A stretch of DNA of 64,000 bases from RGIG9115 sp045603225 (GCA_045603225.1 JAZULT010000070.1:1-64000), one strand, 5' to 3'; shown: positions 1-8,499, counted from the first letter of the stretch. Made by a program: numbers and translations. Notes: generated by a model not told the origin, from the letters alone.

Positions 1-76
1 GACTTCGGGCAGGGATTTATGTGATTTCATCACATAAACCTTCGTTTCGTCCGTTCTGCACTATTTTTTTACATCC
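1..76. repeat. Dispersed folded repeat, partial copy at window edge
   Basis: This stretch closely matches 63201-63276: both share the CTTCGGGC block, a hairpin with arms TTTATGTG and CACATAAA, the block TTCGTCCGTTC and a T-run followed by ACA. Only the right part is inside the window; the fuller copy at 63169-63270 folds as two hairpins enclosed by an outer stem. Nothing coding is seen here. It probably belongs to a small non-autonomous dispersed repeat that also resembles a terminator because of the T-run. Confidence 0.7.
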
Positions 77-200
77 CCTTTATCACCCCCCAAAAATACA
101 AAATAAAATTGCGTTACAATTTAAACAGCATATGAATTTGATTAAATAAATTATGTTTTTTCATAATTTAAATATCTTGGTAAAAATAACTATTTTTCTA

Positions 201-229
201 TTGACAAACATTAAAACATATGATATAAT
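201..229 (+). promoter_or_regulatory. Sigma-A type promoter of the sigH-like gene
   Basis: TTGACA at 201-206 and TATAAT at 224-229 are separated by exactly 17 bases, a consensus vegetative promoter. It lies about 110 bases upstream of the sigma factor start, leaving a leader of about 100 bases. The rest of 77-337 is very AT-rich and I see no gene in it. Confidence 0.8.
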
Positions 230-337
230 AATATCATTGTAACATTTGTTATATGAAATAAAATAATTGCAATAATTTTATCAGTTCTAATAAGGATGTT
301 GTAAGACATATGCTGTAATTTACAAGGAGTCGGAAAA

Positions 338-919
338 ATGATACAAAGCCGTCTTTCCATGCAAAATTACGATGATTCTTATTTACTTTACCTTCTGCAA
401 CAAGGTAATAAAACAGCTGAAAGTATAATAATCGAGCGTTATACAAAGCTTGTTGTCTATTTTTCGGGAATATATTATATTCCTGGGAATGACAGCGATG
501 ACGTTATTCAGGAAGGACTTATCGGTCTTCTTGAAGCGGCAAGAAATTATAACAACAAAAAAAATGTTTCTTTTAATTCCTTTGCTTCTCTTTGTATATC
601 AAGAAAAATCATTTCAGCTATACGCTCAGCAACACGAACAAAAAATTCTTTTCTTAATTCTTATATTTCTCTTGAGTATACCGACATTCCGGAATCACGT
701 CTGAACCCGGAAGAAATTGTTATAAACAATGAAAATATAAAATTCATTAAGGAAAAAATTGAACAGGCATTATCCAAAAGGGAAAGAGATGTACTTTTAT
801 GCTTTTTAAAAAATATGAGCTATAGTGAAATAGCAAAAAAATTAGGAAGCAACGAAAAGTCTGTTGATAATGCATTATCGCGCTCAAGGCGTAAATTGAA
901 CATACTTTTACAAAACTGA
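338..919 (+). CDS. sigH: SigH-like RNA polymerase sigma factor
   Basis: A sigma-70 family factor of 193 residues most like the stationary-phase and early-sporulation factor SigH of Firmicutes. Visible are region 2 (DDVIQEGLIGL near residue 54, then SFNSFASLCISRKIISAIRS, typical of SigH) and region 4 with a helix-turn-helix (LSKRERDVLL, then YSEIAKKLGSNEKSVDNALSR). Known SigH proteins are about 215 residues; here the linker between regions 2 and 4 is shorter. The start has AAGGAG eight bases upstream. It stands alone behind its own promoter, with no anti-sigma gene nearby. A different SigH-type paralogue is possible. Confidence 0.85.
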   Translation: MIQSRLSMQNYDDSYLLYLLQQGNKTAESIIIERYTKLVVYFSGIYYIPGNDSDDVIQEGLIGLLEAARNYNNKKNVSFNSFASLCISRKIISAIRSATRTKNSFLNSYISLEYTDIPESRLNPEEIVINNENIKFIKEKIEQALSKRERDVLLCFLKNMSYSEIAKKLGSNEKSVDNALSRSRRKLNILLQN

Positions 920-927
920 ACACACAC

Positions 928-987
928 GCCCATGTAGCTGAAAAAGAAAGACAGTTTTAATTGTCGGTGCAACTCCGACCGGGGGCA
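928..987 (+). other. tRNA-like fold without an anticodon arm
   Basis: Between the sigma factor and the zinc-ribbon gene, 60 bases can fold like a reduced tRNA. GCCCATG (928-934) pairs with CGGGGGC (980-986) at six of seven positions, counting one G-U pair. TA follows at the place of U8-A9. GCTG (937-940) pairs with CAGT (952-955) as a D-stem. GTCGG and CCGAC form a perfect 5-bp T-stem around the 7-base loop TGCAACT. An unpaired A (987) sits at the discriminator position. There is no anticodon arm and no CCA. It could be a decayed tRNA or a structured leader of the next gene. Confidence 0.4.
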
Positions 988-1014
988 AGACTATTTAGAA
1001 GCGAGGTAAATTCA

Positions 1015-1287
1015 ATGTACGAAGACAAAACATTAATTTGCAAAGATTGTGGTAACGAATTCGTTTTTACTGCAGGAGAACAGGAATTCTATGCTGAAAA
1101 AGGATTCGAAAACGAACCGCAAAGATGTAAAGAATGCCGGGACAACAGAAAGAACACACTTAAACAATCAAGAATTATGTATGAAATTGTATGTGCAGAA
1201 TGCGGGAAAGTCGACAAGGTTCCTTTTGAACCGCGTAATGATAAACCTGTATACTGCAGCGAATGTTTCTCTAAGCAACAACAATAA
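1015..1287 (+). CDS. Zinc-ribbon protein (zf-trcl type)
   Basis: A 90-residue protein with two CxxC pairs in the first half (CKDCGNEF near residue 8 and CKECR near residue 40) and a second pair of CxxC motifs near the C-terminus (CAECGKVD and CSECF). The N-terminal pattern with the FTAGEQEFYAEKGF segment is characteristic of the probable zinc-ribbon family zf-trcl, whose function is not established. I place the start at the ATG at 1015 because GAGGT stands just upstream; an in-frame TTG at 961 would translate the tRNA-like element and is rejected. It has no partner gene except the upstream sigma factor. Confidence 0.85.
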   Translation: MYEDKTLICKDCGNEFVFTAGEQEFYAEKGFENEPQRCKECRDNRKNTLKQSRIMYEIVCAECGKVDKVPFEPRNDKPVYCSECFSKQQQ

Positions 1288-1305
1288 ATAACAGATACAT
1301 AAAAT

Positions 1306-1357
1306 CCGCAGATAAGACGGGGGGTTTATAACATCCCATTTTACCTGCGGGTTTTTT
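1306..1357. terminator. Bidirectional terminator between convergent genes
   Basis: CCGCAG (1306-1311) pairs with CTGCGG (1345-1350), with further GGGG/CCC pairing inside, followed by a run of T. It separates the zinc-ribbon gene from the convergent glucokinase gene. Confidence 0.7.
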
Positions 1358-1391
1358 ACTGTCTACATAAATTAACTATACTACGCCTTTA

Positions 1392-2333
1392 TTATTTTGC
1401 TGCTAATGCCGCACCGACTATTCCGGCATCGTTAAAGAGCTGTGCAATTCTTATATCTGTTTTCTGCATGAACTTATTATAGTCAAGCTTATTTACACAT
1501 TCCTTTATAGGATTGAGGAGCTTATCTCCCTCCTTACTTATGCCTCCGCCGATTACAAGAATTTCAGGCTGGAATATATTTACTATAGATGCAATTCCTG
1601 TTGCAACATATTCAATATATTTATCTACAACCTTCTGCGCGGTCTCATCGCCTTCAGCTGCTGCCAAAAATGATGTTCTGCCGCTTATCTTACCGTTTTC
1701 CTCTGCTATTTTATGCATGAGGCTGTCAGGATTAGCTTTCATAGCTTCCTTTGTTTGTCTTATAAGAGCCGTAACAGATGCATATGCTTCCCAACATCCG
1801 TCAGCTCCGCATGAACAATGTTCACCGCCCATTTTCATTATGAAATGACCAAGCTCAGCACCGGCAAAGTTAAATCCTCTGTAAAGCTTGCCGTCAAGAA
1901 CAACTCCACCACCTACTCCTGTTCCGAGAGTAATAAATATAAAGCTCTTTGCAGTTGCTCCTGTTGCCACATACTCACCGTATGCCGCCGCATTCGCATC
2001 GTTTTCAATATTAACCTTAACATCTATTCCGAGGCATTTTCTTATTTCATCCGCCATAGGAACGTGGTCCATTGCAATATTATTTGAATATGCAATTACA
2101 CCGTTATCAGTATCCACAGTTCCCGGACAGCCTATACCAATTGATTCGATATCTTCAAGCTTATATCCGTTTTCAAGTGTTACTTTCTTTGTAAGCTCTG
2201 CCATATCCATCACGATTTCTGACCAGTGACGCTCAGCAAGTGTCGGTGTTGAGTCTGACGCAACAACTTTATTATTCTTATCAACAATACCAACTGCAAT
2301 ATTGGTTCCACCCAAGTCTATTCCTATATACAT
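1392..2333 (-). CDS. glk: ROK family glucokinase
   Basis: A cytoplasmic sugar kinase of 313 residues, the normal length for ROK glucokinases. The N-terminal phosphate loop is GIDLGGTNIAVG; the ATP-binding loop is LGTGVGGGVV; AELGHF supplies the substrate histidine of ROK kinases; and CSCGADGCWE is the ROK zinc motif (CxCGxxGCxE). IENDANAAA carries the catalytic aspartate. It would phosphorylate glucose, or another hexose, to the 6-phosphate. AGAGAGG precedes the start, and the DUF1015 gene ends 14 bases upstream, so the two are likely co-transcribed. ROK repressors are excluded by the absence of an N-terminal DNA-binding domain. Confidence 0.93.
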   Translation of the reverse strand: MYIGIDLGGTNIAVGIVDKNNKVVASDSTPTLAERHWSEIVMDMAELTKKVTLENGYKLEDIESIGIGCPGTVDTDNGVIAYSNNIAMDHVPMADEIRKCLGIDVKVNIENDANAAAYGEYVATGATAKSFIFITLGTGVGGGVVLDGKLYRGFNFAGAELGHFIMKMGGEHCSCGADGCWEAYASVTALIRQTKEAMKANPDSLMHKIAEENGKISGRTSFLAAAEGDETAQKVVDKYIEYVATGIASIVNIFQPEILVIGGGISKEGDKLLNPIKECVNKLDYNKFMQKTDIRIAQLFNDAGIVGAALAAK

Positions 2334-2347
2334 AACTAAAACCTCTC

Positions 2348-3598
2348 TTATTTTATTTTTTTACATTCAAGATAAAACTTCTTATCGTGCGCTTCACCCA
2401 TTGAGAACGTTTTTCTCGGCAAAGCACCGTCATGGATAACTGTTTCAAACAATTCGCTTTTCTCCATCGACGGAAGTATAAATCCGATTGAATTTTCCGC
2501 GTCTGAAAGCTTTTCAACTACATCTTCACCGTGAATATAGTCCACTTCACCACGGTTATTTTCAAGGTACTCATCAAGGAATTTCCCGAGAGTTCCGACA
2601 GCAAGCTGTGATGGGGCATCGGTAATATATACCTTCTTTTTCTCACCGCCAAGACATACGGTAAACACCTGACCACCGTTATTTTCATAAGATGCACCCG
2701 GATAATATTTAAACAAATCATTTAAAAGCTTATCTGCATCAACATCTGTAACAACACGGTGAATAGCTTCAAACTCCAGTGTATCGTCATGAACATTCAT
2801 AAGCTCCACAAGAGCAAATCTTGCCGGATGAACAGCCTTTTCTGCATCAGAAAGGCTGCCTTTCAGATTCTCCCAGCAGGCTTTAGCTGTAGCAAGTGAA
2901 TGGTTTCCATCACCCACAGCAAACTGAAGTGTAGCTTTATCGGTTTTATATTTACCAACAAACGTTTCTCTTTCCCCGAGCTTTTCAATCGCTGACAAAA
3001 CACTCTTTGTTGTATCCGAATCAATCAGATATCCCTTGAGATGTCCTGAATTCATCTGCAAATCAAAATCATACAGCTTTTCAAACGAGTCCGCTTTTTC
3101 CTTAAGCGGTTCAATAACAGTTCTCTTATCATCGTCAATAAGCATCAGAATATGCGGCATCTCAAGCGCAGCATTTTCACGTATTTTCACACGTGGAGGA
3201 ATACGTTCAAGAACTGTTCCTTCAGTAGCCCTGATAAGAGATTCGCTGCCTTTATTATAATCATAATGCTCTAAATCAACAGTTCCTATTATTCCGTAAC
3301 GAGCCTTACCGTTTCTCTGCAGTCTTTCCACAAACACAAGAGAGTTTTTATATTCTTCGAACACGCCTGAAGAAATATACTCATCTATATTTTTATTTAT
3401 CACTGCAATTCTTCCGTCTCCTTCGCTCAGAAAGGCCTCTGGATATATAATATTGAGTGCAGAAGGGCTGTCTCCGACATTAGCCTTAACTTCATTCCAG
3501 TAGTCCGGCTCAGATGTATACTGGTCACAGGCAACAACACTCCATTTTTTTAAATCCGTATTTTTAGGGATAAGAATATCCGCAGAATTAAAAATCAT
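2348..3598 (-). CDS. DUF1015 family protein
   Basis: A 416-residue protein of the DUF1015 family, recognised by the N-terminal VACDQYTSEPDYW segment, by RIPPRVKIRENAALEMPHI and by VGDGNHSLATAKA. The family is widespread in anaerobic Firmicutes and annotated as uncharacterised; a DNA-damage-inducible or serine-kinase-like role has been suggested for relatives, but nothing in this sequence proves either. There is no signal peptide or membrane segment. It has a GGAG ribosome site and lies between a YbaK gene 18 bases upstream and glucokinase downstream in the same direction, so it is probably part of that operon. Confidence 0.85.
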   Translation of the reverse strand: MIFNSADILIPKNTDLKKWSVVACDQYTSEPDYWNEVKANVGDSPSALNIIYPEAFLSEGDGRIAVINKNIDEYISSGVFEEYKNSLVFVERLQRNGKARYGIIGTVDLEHYDYNKGSESLIRATEGTVLERIPPRVKIRENAALEMPHILMLIDDDKRTVIEPLKEKADSFEKLYDFDLQMNSGHLKGYLIDSDTTKSVLSAIEKLGERETFVGKYKTDKATLQFAVGDGNHSLATAKACWENLKGSLSDAEKAVHPARFALVELMNVHDDTLEFEAIHRVVTDVDADKLLNDLFKYYPGASYENNGGQVFTVCLGGEKKKVYITDAPSQLAVGTLGKFLDEYLENNRGEVDYIHGEDVVEKLSDAENSIGFILPSMEKSELFETVIHDGALPRKTFSMGEAHDKKFYLECKKIK

Positions 3599-3616
3599 AT
3601 TATCTTATTCTCCTTT

Positions 3617-4102
3617 TCAGACAATTTCACACGCCACGGCTCCCGTTGCGGAAATGAAATCCTCAGTTTTGATTTCAAGCGATATCCCACACACACCTCC
3701 GCTTACATAAATAACGTCCTGTTGCAAACATGAATTGTTTATATATGTCGGATACTGCTTCTTCATTCCTATAGGCGAAACGCCTCCCCTGATATAACCT
3801 GTAAGGGAAAGCAATTCCTTTACAGGTATAAGCTGAACACTTTTATTTCCTGATTCAGATGCAAGCTTTTTAAGATTAACCTCATTATTAACAGGAATAA
3901 CAGCGACAATCACACCTGTTTTGTCGCCTTTCCCGACAAGAGTCTTATATGTTTTTGCCGGGTCAGTTCCTAAAAGCTCTGCAATCTTACATCCGAAATT
4001 ATCACCAACCTCATCGGCTTCATATTCATAAGCCTTAAAAGGTATTTTCTTAGCAGTCAGCATACGCATAGCATTGGTAACAACATGTTTTTTCTTAGCC
4101 AT
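3617..4102 (-). CDS. ybaK: YbaK/EbsC aminoacyl-tRNA deacylase
   Basis: A YbaK-type editing protein of about 161 residues, which in characterised relatives removes cysteine wrongly attached to tRNA-Pro. The family pattern is clear: a conserved lysine in TDPAKTYKTLVGKGDKTG, the segment VIPVNNEVNLKKLA, and the GYIRGGVSPIGMKK loop that forms the catalytic site. I chose the ATG at 4102, giving MAKKKHVVTNAMR as in other members, because GTGAG lies eight bases before it; an upstream GTG at 4111 is too close to that site. It follows a terminator hairpin and precedes the DUF1015 gene. Confidence 0.88.
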   Translation of the reverse strand: MAKKKHVVTNAMRMLTAKKIPFKAYEYEADEVGDNFGCKIAELLGTDPAKTYKTLVGKGDKTGVIVAVIPVNNEVNLKKLASESGNKSVQLIPVKELLSLTGYIRGGVSPIGMKKQYPTYINNSCLQQDVIYVSGGVCGISLEIKTEDFISATGAVACEIV

Positions 4103-4114
4103 AATCATCACTCA

Positions 4115-4140
4115 CTAAAAATCCGCAGCTACTGCTGCGG
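4115..4140 (-). terminator. Terminator of the ABC ATPase gene
   Basis: A perfect 7-bp stem, CCGCAGC (4123-4129) and GCTGCGG (4134-4140), with a 4-base loop, followed on the minus strand by a T tract. It lies between the MsmX-like gene and ybaK. Confidence 0.75.
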
Positions 4141-4175
4141 ATTTCTTCATTAAATATAATCAATGCAGACAAGAA

Positions 4176-5288
4176 TTAGTTTAAGATAGAAAGTTCTGTT
4201 TCTTTATCGAACAAATGAACCTTATTCATATCAAATGCAACTTTGATTGTCTGACCTGCCTGAGCAGTTGTTCTCTGATTAACTCTTGCAGTAAACGGCT
4301 GTTCTGAAATCTTAAGGTAAAGATATGTTTCTGCACCCATCATTTCAGTTACATCAACATCAGCTGATACTGTGCTTCCTTCATTAGCTGAAATAAGCAT
4401 ATCATCATCATGAATATCTTCAGGTCTGATACCGAGCATAATTTCTTTGCCGATATAAGCTGAAAGCTCCTGCTTATTAGCCTTTCCTTCCGGAAGCTTG
4501 AGTGAGCAGTTACCGAATTCTGCATATACACCATCGTCTTTCTTAACGATTGTAGCATCAACAAAGTTCATCTGCGGGCTACCAATAAATCCGCCAACAA
4601 AAGCGTTTACAGGATGGTTATAAAGATTTGACGGAGTATCAACCTGCTGAACAACACCGTCTTTCATAACAACAATTCTTGTACCCATTGTCATAGCTTC
4701 TGTCTGGTCATGTGTAACGTAGATGAATGTTGTTTCAAGCTTTTTATGAAGCTTGTTAATCTCTGTTCTCATTGCAACACGAAGCTTAGCATCAAGGTTT
4801 GAAAGAGGTTCGTCCATGAGGAATACTTTAGGACTACGAACAATCGCACGACCAAGAGCAACACGCTGTCTCTGACCACCTGACAAAGCCTTAGGTTTTC
4901 TGTCAAGAAGGTGGCTGATATCAAGAATTGTTGCAGCTTCATTTACACGTCTCTTGATTTCATCCTTCGGTGTTTTACGAAGTTTGAGAGCAAATGCCAT
5001 GTTTTCAAATACAGTCATATGAGGATATAATGCATAGTTCTGGAAAACCATTGCAATATCTCTGTCTTTAGGAGCAACATCATTCATAAGCTTACCGTTT
5101 ATGTAAAGCTCACCTTCACTGATTTCTTCAAGACCTGCAATCATACGAAGTGTGGTTGACTTACCACAACCTGAAGGACCAACAAGAATGATAAATTCCT
5201 TATCCTCGATATCAAGGTTAAAATCACTTACAGCGGTAACACCGCCTGCGTATCTTTTGTAAATACCTTTCAGTTGTAAATCTGCCAT
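4176..5288 (-). CDS. msmX: Carbohydrate ABC transporter ATPase (MsmX/UgpC type)
   Basis: The 370-residue ATP-hydrolysing subunit of CUT1 sugar importers. In order: Walker A GPSGCGKST near residue 37, Q-loop QNYALYPHM, signature LSGGQRQR, Walker B VFLMDEPLSNLD, the switch histidine in YVTHDQTEA, then a C-terminal TOBE/MalK-type regulatory domain from about residue 240. No permease or binding-protein gene is nearby. Such isolated ATPases (MsmX of Bacillus) are known to energise several different sugar importers, and I infer the same here. GAGAGGAG precedes the start and a terminator follows, so it appears to be monocistronic. Confidence 0.92.
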   Translation of the reverse strand: MADLQLKGIYKRYAGGVTAVSDFNLDIEDKEFIILVGPSGCGKSTTLRMIAGLEEISEGELYINGKLMNDVAPKDRDIAMVFQNYALYPHMTVFENMAFALKLRKTPKDEIKRRVNEAATILDISHLLDRKPKALSGGQRQRVALGRAIVRSPKVFLMDEPLSNLDAKLRVAMRTEINKLHKKLETTFIYVTHDQTEAMTMGTRIVVMKDGVVQQVDTPSNLYNHPVNAFVGGFIGSPQMNFVDATIVKKDDGVYAEFGNCSLKLPEGKANKQELSAYIGKEIMLGIRPEDIHDDDMLISANEGSTVSADVDVTEMMGAETYLYLKISEQPFTARVNQRTTAQAGQTIKVAFDMNKVHLFDKETELSILN

Positions 5289-5652
5289 TTTTAAACTCCT
5301 CTCGCTTTTAAAGCAACTTTTATATAATTAATTGATAATTATTTACGGCTTTCGGGGTGAAACTCCCCAATCCTGAAACAATAAATTAATTTACGCTTAT
5401 ATCATACCACAAACCACCTGATTTGTGAAGTCCATAAATGCACAAATTTTCAAGTGCTTCTTTAGTCACAATTCCCAAAGGAGAAAAAACAAGATAAAAT
5501 ATACCTTTTTCCTTGTTGATTTTGCATAAATTATCTTGTTTTTCTTTGATTATTCAGCTATTTCAAATTGCGTGTTTTGGCGAAATTGCATATTTTTTTG
5601 AAATAATTTTTATATTTTTTTACTTTAACCAAAAGTCTGGTTTGTAACTTTA
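5289..5652. other. Intergenic stretch with one short hairpin
   Basis: No gene is visible in these 364 AT-rich bases between the EF-G paralogue and the MsmX-like gene. GGGG (5354-5357) and CCCC (5365-5368) enclose the loop TGAAACT and would lie in the long leader of the ATPase transcript. I do not recognise a riboswitch, and I could not identify a convincing promoter. Confidence 0.4.
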
Positions 5653-7719
5653 TTACTCTGTTTTAGCCTCAGCGATAACTTTTTCGGCAACCGCAGCCGG
5701 TGCAGGTTGATATTTTGTGAATTCAAATGTAAATACACCTCTGCCGCGGCTCATTGAACGTAAATCCGTAGCATACTTGAACATCTCTGACATAGGCACC
5801 TCTGCTTCAACCATATTGAGTCCCGGTTTATCACTTTCACCCATACCCATAATCTGACCGCGGCGCTTATTGATGTCTCCGATAATATCACCCATGATAT
5901 TTTCAGGAATATAAACCTTAAGATAACCGATAGGCTCAAGAAGAACAGGGTTTGCAGCAGTCATACCTGCCTTGAACGCAATTGATGCCGCTGTTTTGAA
6001 TGCCATTTCCGAAGAGTCAACAGGATGATATGAACCATCAAGAAGTGTTGCCTTCATATTAACAACGGGATATCCTGCAAGAACACCGCTCTTACAGCAG
6101 TCACGAAGCCCTTTTTCAACTGCCGGGAAGTAGTTTTTCGGAACACTTCCGCCGAATACGCTTTCTTCAAAAGTAAGCTCTTCTGTAATACCGGGTTCAA
6201 ATTCAATCCATACATGACCGTACTGACCGTGACCTCCGGACTGTTTCTTATGTTTACCTTCAACCTTAGCTTTTCCGCGGATTGTTTCTCTGTAAGGAAC
6301 AATCGGGTCTTCAAGATTTACACTAACACCGTATTTAGCATTAAGCTTGCTTATAAGTACATCAATATGCTGTTCTCCAAGACCGTTAATAAGGGTCTGC
6401 TTTGTCTCAGGATTGTTTGTAACTGTAAATGTCGGGTCTTCATCTGTAAGCTTTGTAAGACCGCTTACAATCTTTTCTTCATCGCCCTTTGCCTTAGGAG
6501 CAACCGCCATTGAAAGCACAGGTGCAGGGAAATCAATACCTGTAAGAATAATATCCTTACCTGTATCACAGAGAGTATCGCCTGTCTTTGTCTTGTCAAG
6601 CTTTGCAACAGCACCGATATCTCCGGCTTTAATCATCTTTGTATCAATCTGCTTCTTACCTGAAAGCATAAATACCTTGCCGATTTTTTCTTCTGCGCCC
6701 TTATTGGGGTTGAACAGCGAGGAATCAGCCTTAACATCCCCGGAATATACTCTGAACAGAGAAAGCTTACCTACATACGGGTCAACAATTGTTTTGAATA
6801 CGATTGCCGCTGTTGATTCAGCCTCTGACTGAACTACTTCAACAGGCTCACCGTTTGAAGCCTTATATGCCATTTCTTCTATTTCCGACGGAGCGGGCAG
6901 ATATTTGCCGATACCGTCCATAAGACTGCGCACGCCTATATTGTCCTGACCTGAACCGCAGTATACAGGATAAATACTGCCTTCCTTAACACCACGTCTT
7001 ATAGCCTTTTTGATTTCGTCAAAGGTAAATTCTTCACCGTTAAAGTATTTTACCATCAATTCTTCATCGGTCTCCGCAACAGCTTCCATAATCATTTCAC
7101 GAAGCGGTGCAACAGTTTCAGCCATTCCTTCCGGTACAGGGATATCAACTCTGTCCTGACCTTCATAACGTCTTGCTGTCATATCTACTATATCAACGAA
7201 TCCCTTGAACTCATCGCCTTCACGGATAGGATATACGAAAGGTGTAACACTCTTTCCGAAAACTTCCTTCATCTGTTCAAGAGTTTTTTCGTAATTTGCT
7301 TTTTCATCGTCTATTTTATTTACAAAGAACATTGTAGGAACACCGCGCTGCTTTGCATAAGAAAATACCTGTTCTGTACCAACTGACACGCCACTGCGTC
7401 CGCTGAGTACCACGAGAGCCGAATCAGCTGCTCTGCATCCCTCTTTTACATCACCCACAAAATCGAAAAATCCGGGTGTATCTATCATATTATATTTCAT
7501 GCCCTTCCATTCAACAGGCGCTACTGCCGCTGAAATTGAGAACTGTCTCTTTATTTCTTCGGGTTCGTAATCACAAACAGTATTTCCGTCTGCAACCTTA
7601 CCCATTCTGTCTGTCATTTCTGCATTATAAAGCATTGTTTCTGCCAGCGTTGTTTTTCCGCATTTGCCGTGCCCCATAACTACTACATTTCTGATTTCCT
7701 CCATTGAATAATCTTTCAT
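5653..7719 (-). CDS. Elongation factor G-like GTPase
   Basis: A 688-residue translational GTPase with the domain order of EF-G. The P-loop is GHGKCGKTT, G3 is DTPGFFDF, G4 is NKID; domain IV is seen around the VEGKHKKQSGGHGQYG segment and domain V around PIGYLKVYIPE. Canonical EF-G has RGITI in G2 and DTPGHVDF in G3. Here G2 reads RQFSISAA and the G3 histidine is replaced by phenylalanine, so this is the EF-G-like (EF-G2) paralogue rather than the main translocase. The role of these paralogues is unsettled. It has a strong AAGGAGGT site and is probably transcribed alone, behind a terminator. Confidence 0.85.
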   Translation of the reverse strand: MKDYSMEEIRNVVVMGHGKCGKTTLAETMLYNAEMTDRMGKVADGNTVCDYEPEEIKRQFSISAAVAPVEWKGMKYNMIDTPGFFDFVGDVKEGCRAADSALVVLSGRSGVSVGTEQVFSYAKQRGVPTMFFVNKIDDEKANYEKTLEQMKEVFGKSVTPFVYPIREGDEFKGFVDIVDMTARRYEGQDRVDIPVPEGMAETVAPLREMIMEAVAETDEELMVKYFNGEEFTFDEIKKAIRRGVKEGSIYPVYCGSGQDNIGVRSLMDGIGKYLPAPSEIEEMAYKASNGEPVEVVQSEAESTAAIVFKTIVDPYVGKLSLFRVYSGDVKADSSLFNPNKGAEEKIGKVFMLSGKKQIDTKMIKAGDIGAVAKLDKTKTGDTLCDTGKDIILTGIDFPAPVLSMAVAPKAKGDEEKIVSGLTKLTDEDPTFTVTNNPETKQTLINGLGEQHIDVLISKLNAKYGVSVNLEDPIVPYRETIRGKAKVEGKHKKQSGGHGQYGHVWIEFEPGITEELTFEESVFGGSVPKNYFPAVEKGLRDCCKSGVLAGYPVVNMKATLLDGSYHPVDSSEMAFKTAASIAFKAGMTAANPVLLEPIGYLKVYIPENIMGDIIGDINKRRGQIMGMGESDKPGLNMVEAEVPMSEMFKYATDLRSMSRGRGVFTFEFTKYQPAPAAVAEKVIAEAKTE

Positions 7720-7790
7720 ATTTTTTACCTCCTTTTAATGTTTACAAAAAGTATATTACATATATACCCACATTATAAAACTTTAAACAA

Positions 7791-7832
7791 AAAAAACACC
7801 GTCATAATAATCAAACTTTCACAGTGTTTTTT
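7791..7832 (-). terminator. Probable terminator of the alarmone synthetase unit
   Basis: AAAACAC (7793-7799) and GTGTTTT (7824-7830) pair around a 24-base loop, flanked by A and T runs. The stem is AT-rich and the loop long, so strength is uncertain. It lies between the alarmone synthetase and the EF-G paralogue. Confidence 0.45.
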
Positions 7833-7855
7833 GTGTATTTTTTCGGGACAGACAT

Positions 7856-8485
7856 TTATTTTACTTTTTTCAATATAGCTTCCATTCTTAAATCAAGTTC
7901 TGCACTCATACGGGCACATTCATAAAGCTCAATAGTTATATCTCCGTCAAAGTCCATATTCTTTTTATACCTCACCTGATGTTCAAGAGACGCCCAGAAA
8001 TCCATAGCTATTGTCCGAAGCTGAATTTCAACTCTCATAACCTTTTTCTCGTGTGCAAGAAATATGGGAATTGCCACAATCAGATGAAGACTTCTGTATC
8101 CGTTTGACTTAGGATTTTTTATATAATCCTTTACTTCAACAAGCGTGACGTCATCCTGTTTTATAAGAGAGTCTGCAAGAATATAAGCATCTCCCGGCGA
8201 ATTACATACAACCCGTATACCGGCTATATCATTAATGTTTTCTTCAATAGCATCAATTGTGTAAGGAAGATTTTTTCGTCTGAGCTTCTCTATTATACTA
8301 TGAGGTGATTTTAGTCTTGATTTTATAAAGCTTATCGGATTTCTGTCGTATTCGAGAGAATACTCTTCATTTAAAACATTAAACTTCGTTTCAATTTCCA
8401 TCATAGCACACTTATAATATGTCATAAGCTTTATGTACTGAGAATCATCTGTTTTAATTCCTTCTGTTTCCATTGTTTTATCCAT
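7856..8485 (-). CDS. relP: Small alarmone synthetase (YwaC/RelP type)
   Basis: A single-domain GTP pyrophosphokinase of 209 residues that would make (p)ppGpp from ATP and GTP or GDP. It has only the RelA/SpoT synthetase domain, with no hydrolase, TGS or ACT domain. Key segments are RNPISFIKSRLKSPHSI, DIAGIRVVC, KDYIKNPKSNGYRSLHL and VEIQLRTIAMDFWASLEHQ; the last two hold the substrate and metal residues. The N-terminal helix and the NPI..KSR pattern look closer to YwaC/RelP than to YjbM/RelQ. GGAG precedes the start. It follows the decayed membrane gene by 14 bases on the same strand. Confidence 0.9.
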   Translation of the reverse strand: MDKTMETEGIKTDDSQYIKLMTYYKCAMMEIETKFNVLNEEYSLEYDRNPISFIKSRLKSPHSIIEKLRRKNLPYTIDAIEENINDIAGIRVVCNSPGDAYILADSLIKQDDVTLVEVKDYIKNPKSNGYRSLHLIVAIPIFLAHEKKVMRVEIQLRTIAMDFWASLEHQVRYKKNMDFDGDITIELYECARMSAELDLRMEAILKKVK

Positions 8486-8499
8486 TTAATTTTCTCCGT

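Noticed and set aside
963..987. Cobalamin-riboswitch-like GGTGCAACTCC segment
   Set aside because: The rest of a B12 riboswitch (about 200 bases) cannot fit between the sigma factor stop and the zinc-ribbon gene, and no B12-related gene follows. The tRNA-like fold explains the segment better.
961..1014. N-terminal extension of the zinc-ribbon protein from a TTG codon
   Set aside because: It would translate the structured element, and a ribosome site stands before the ATG at 1015 where homologues begin.
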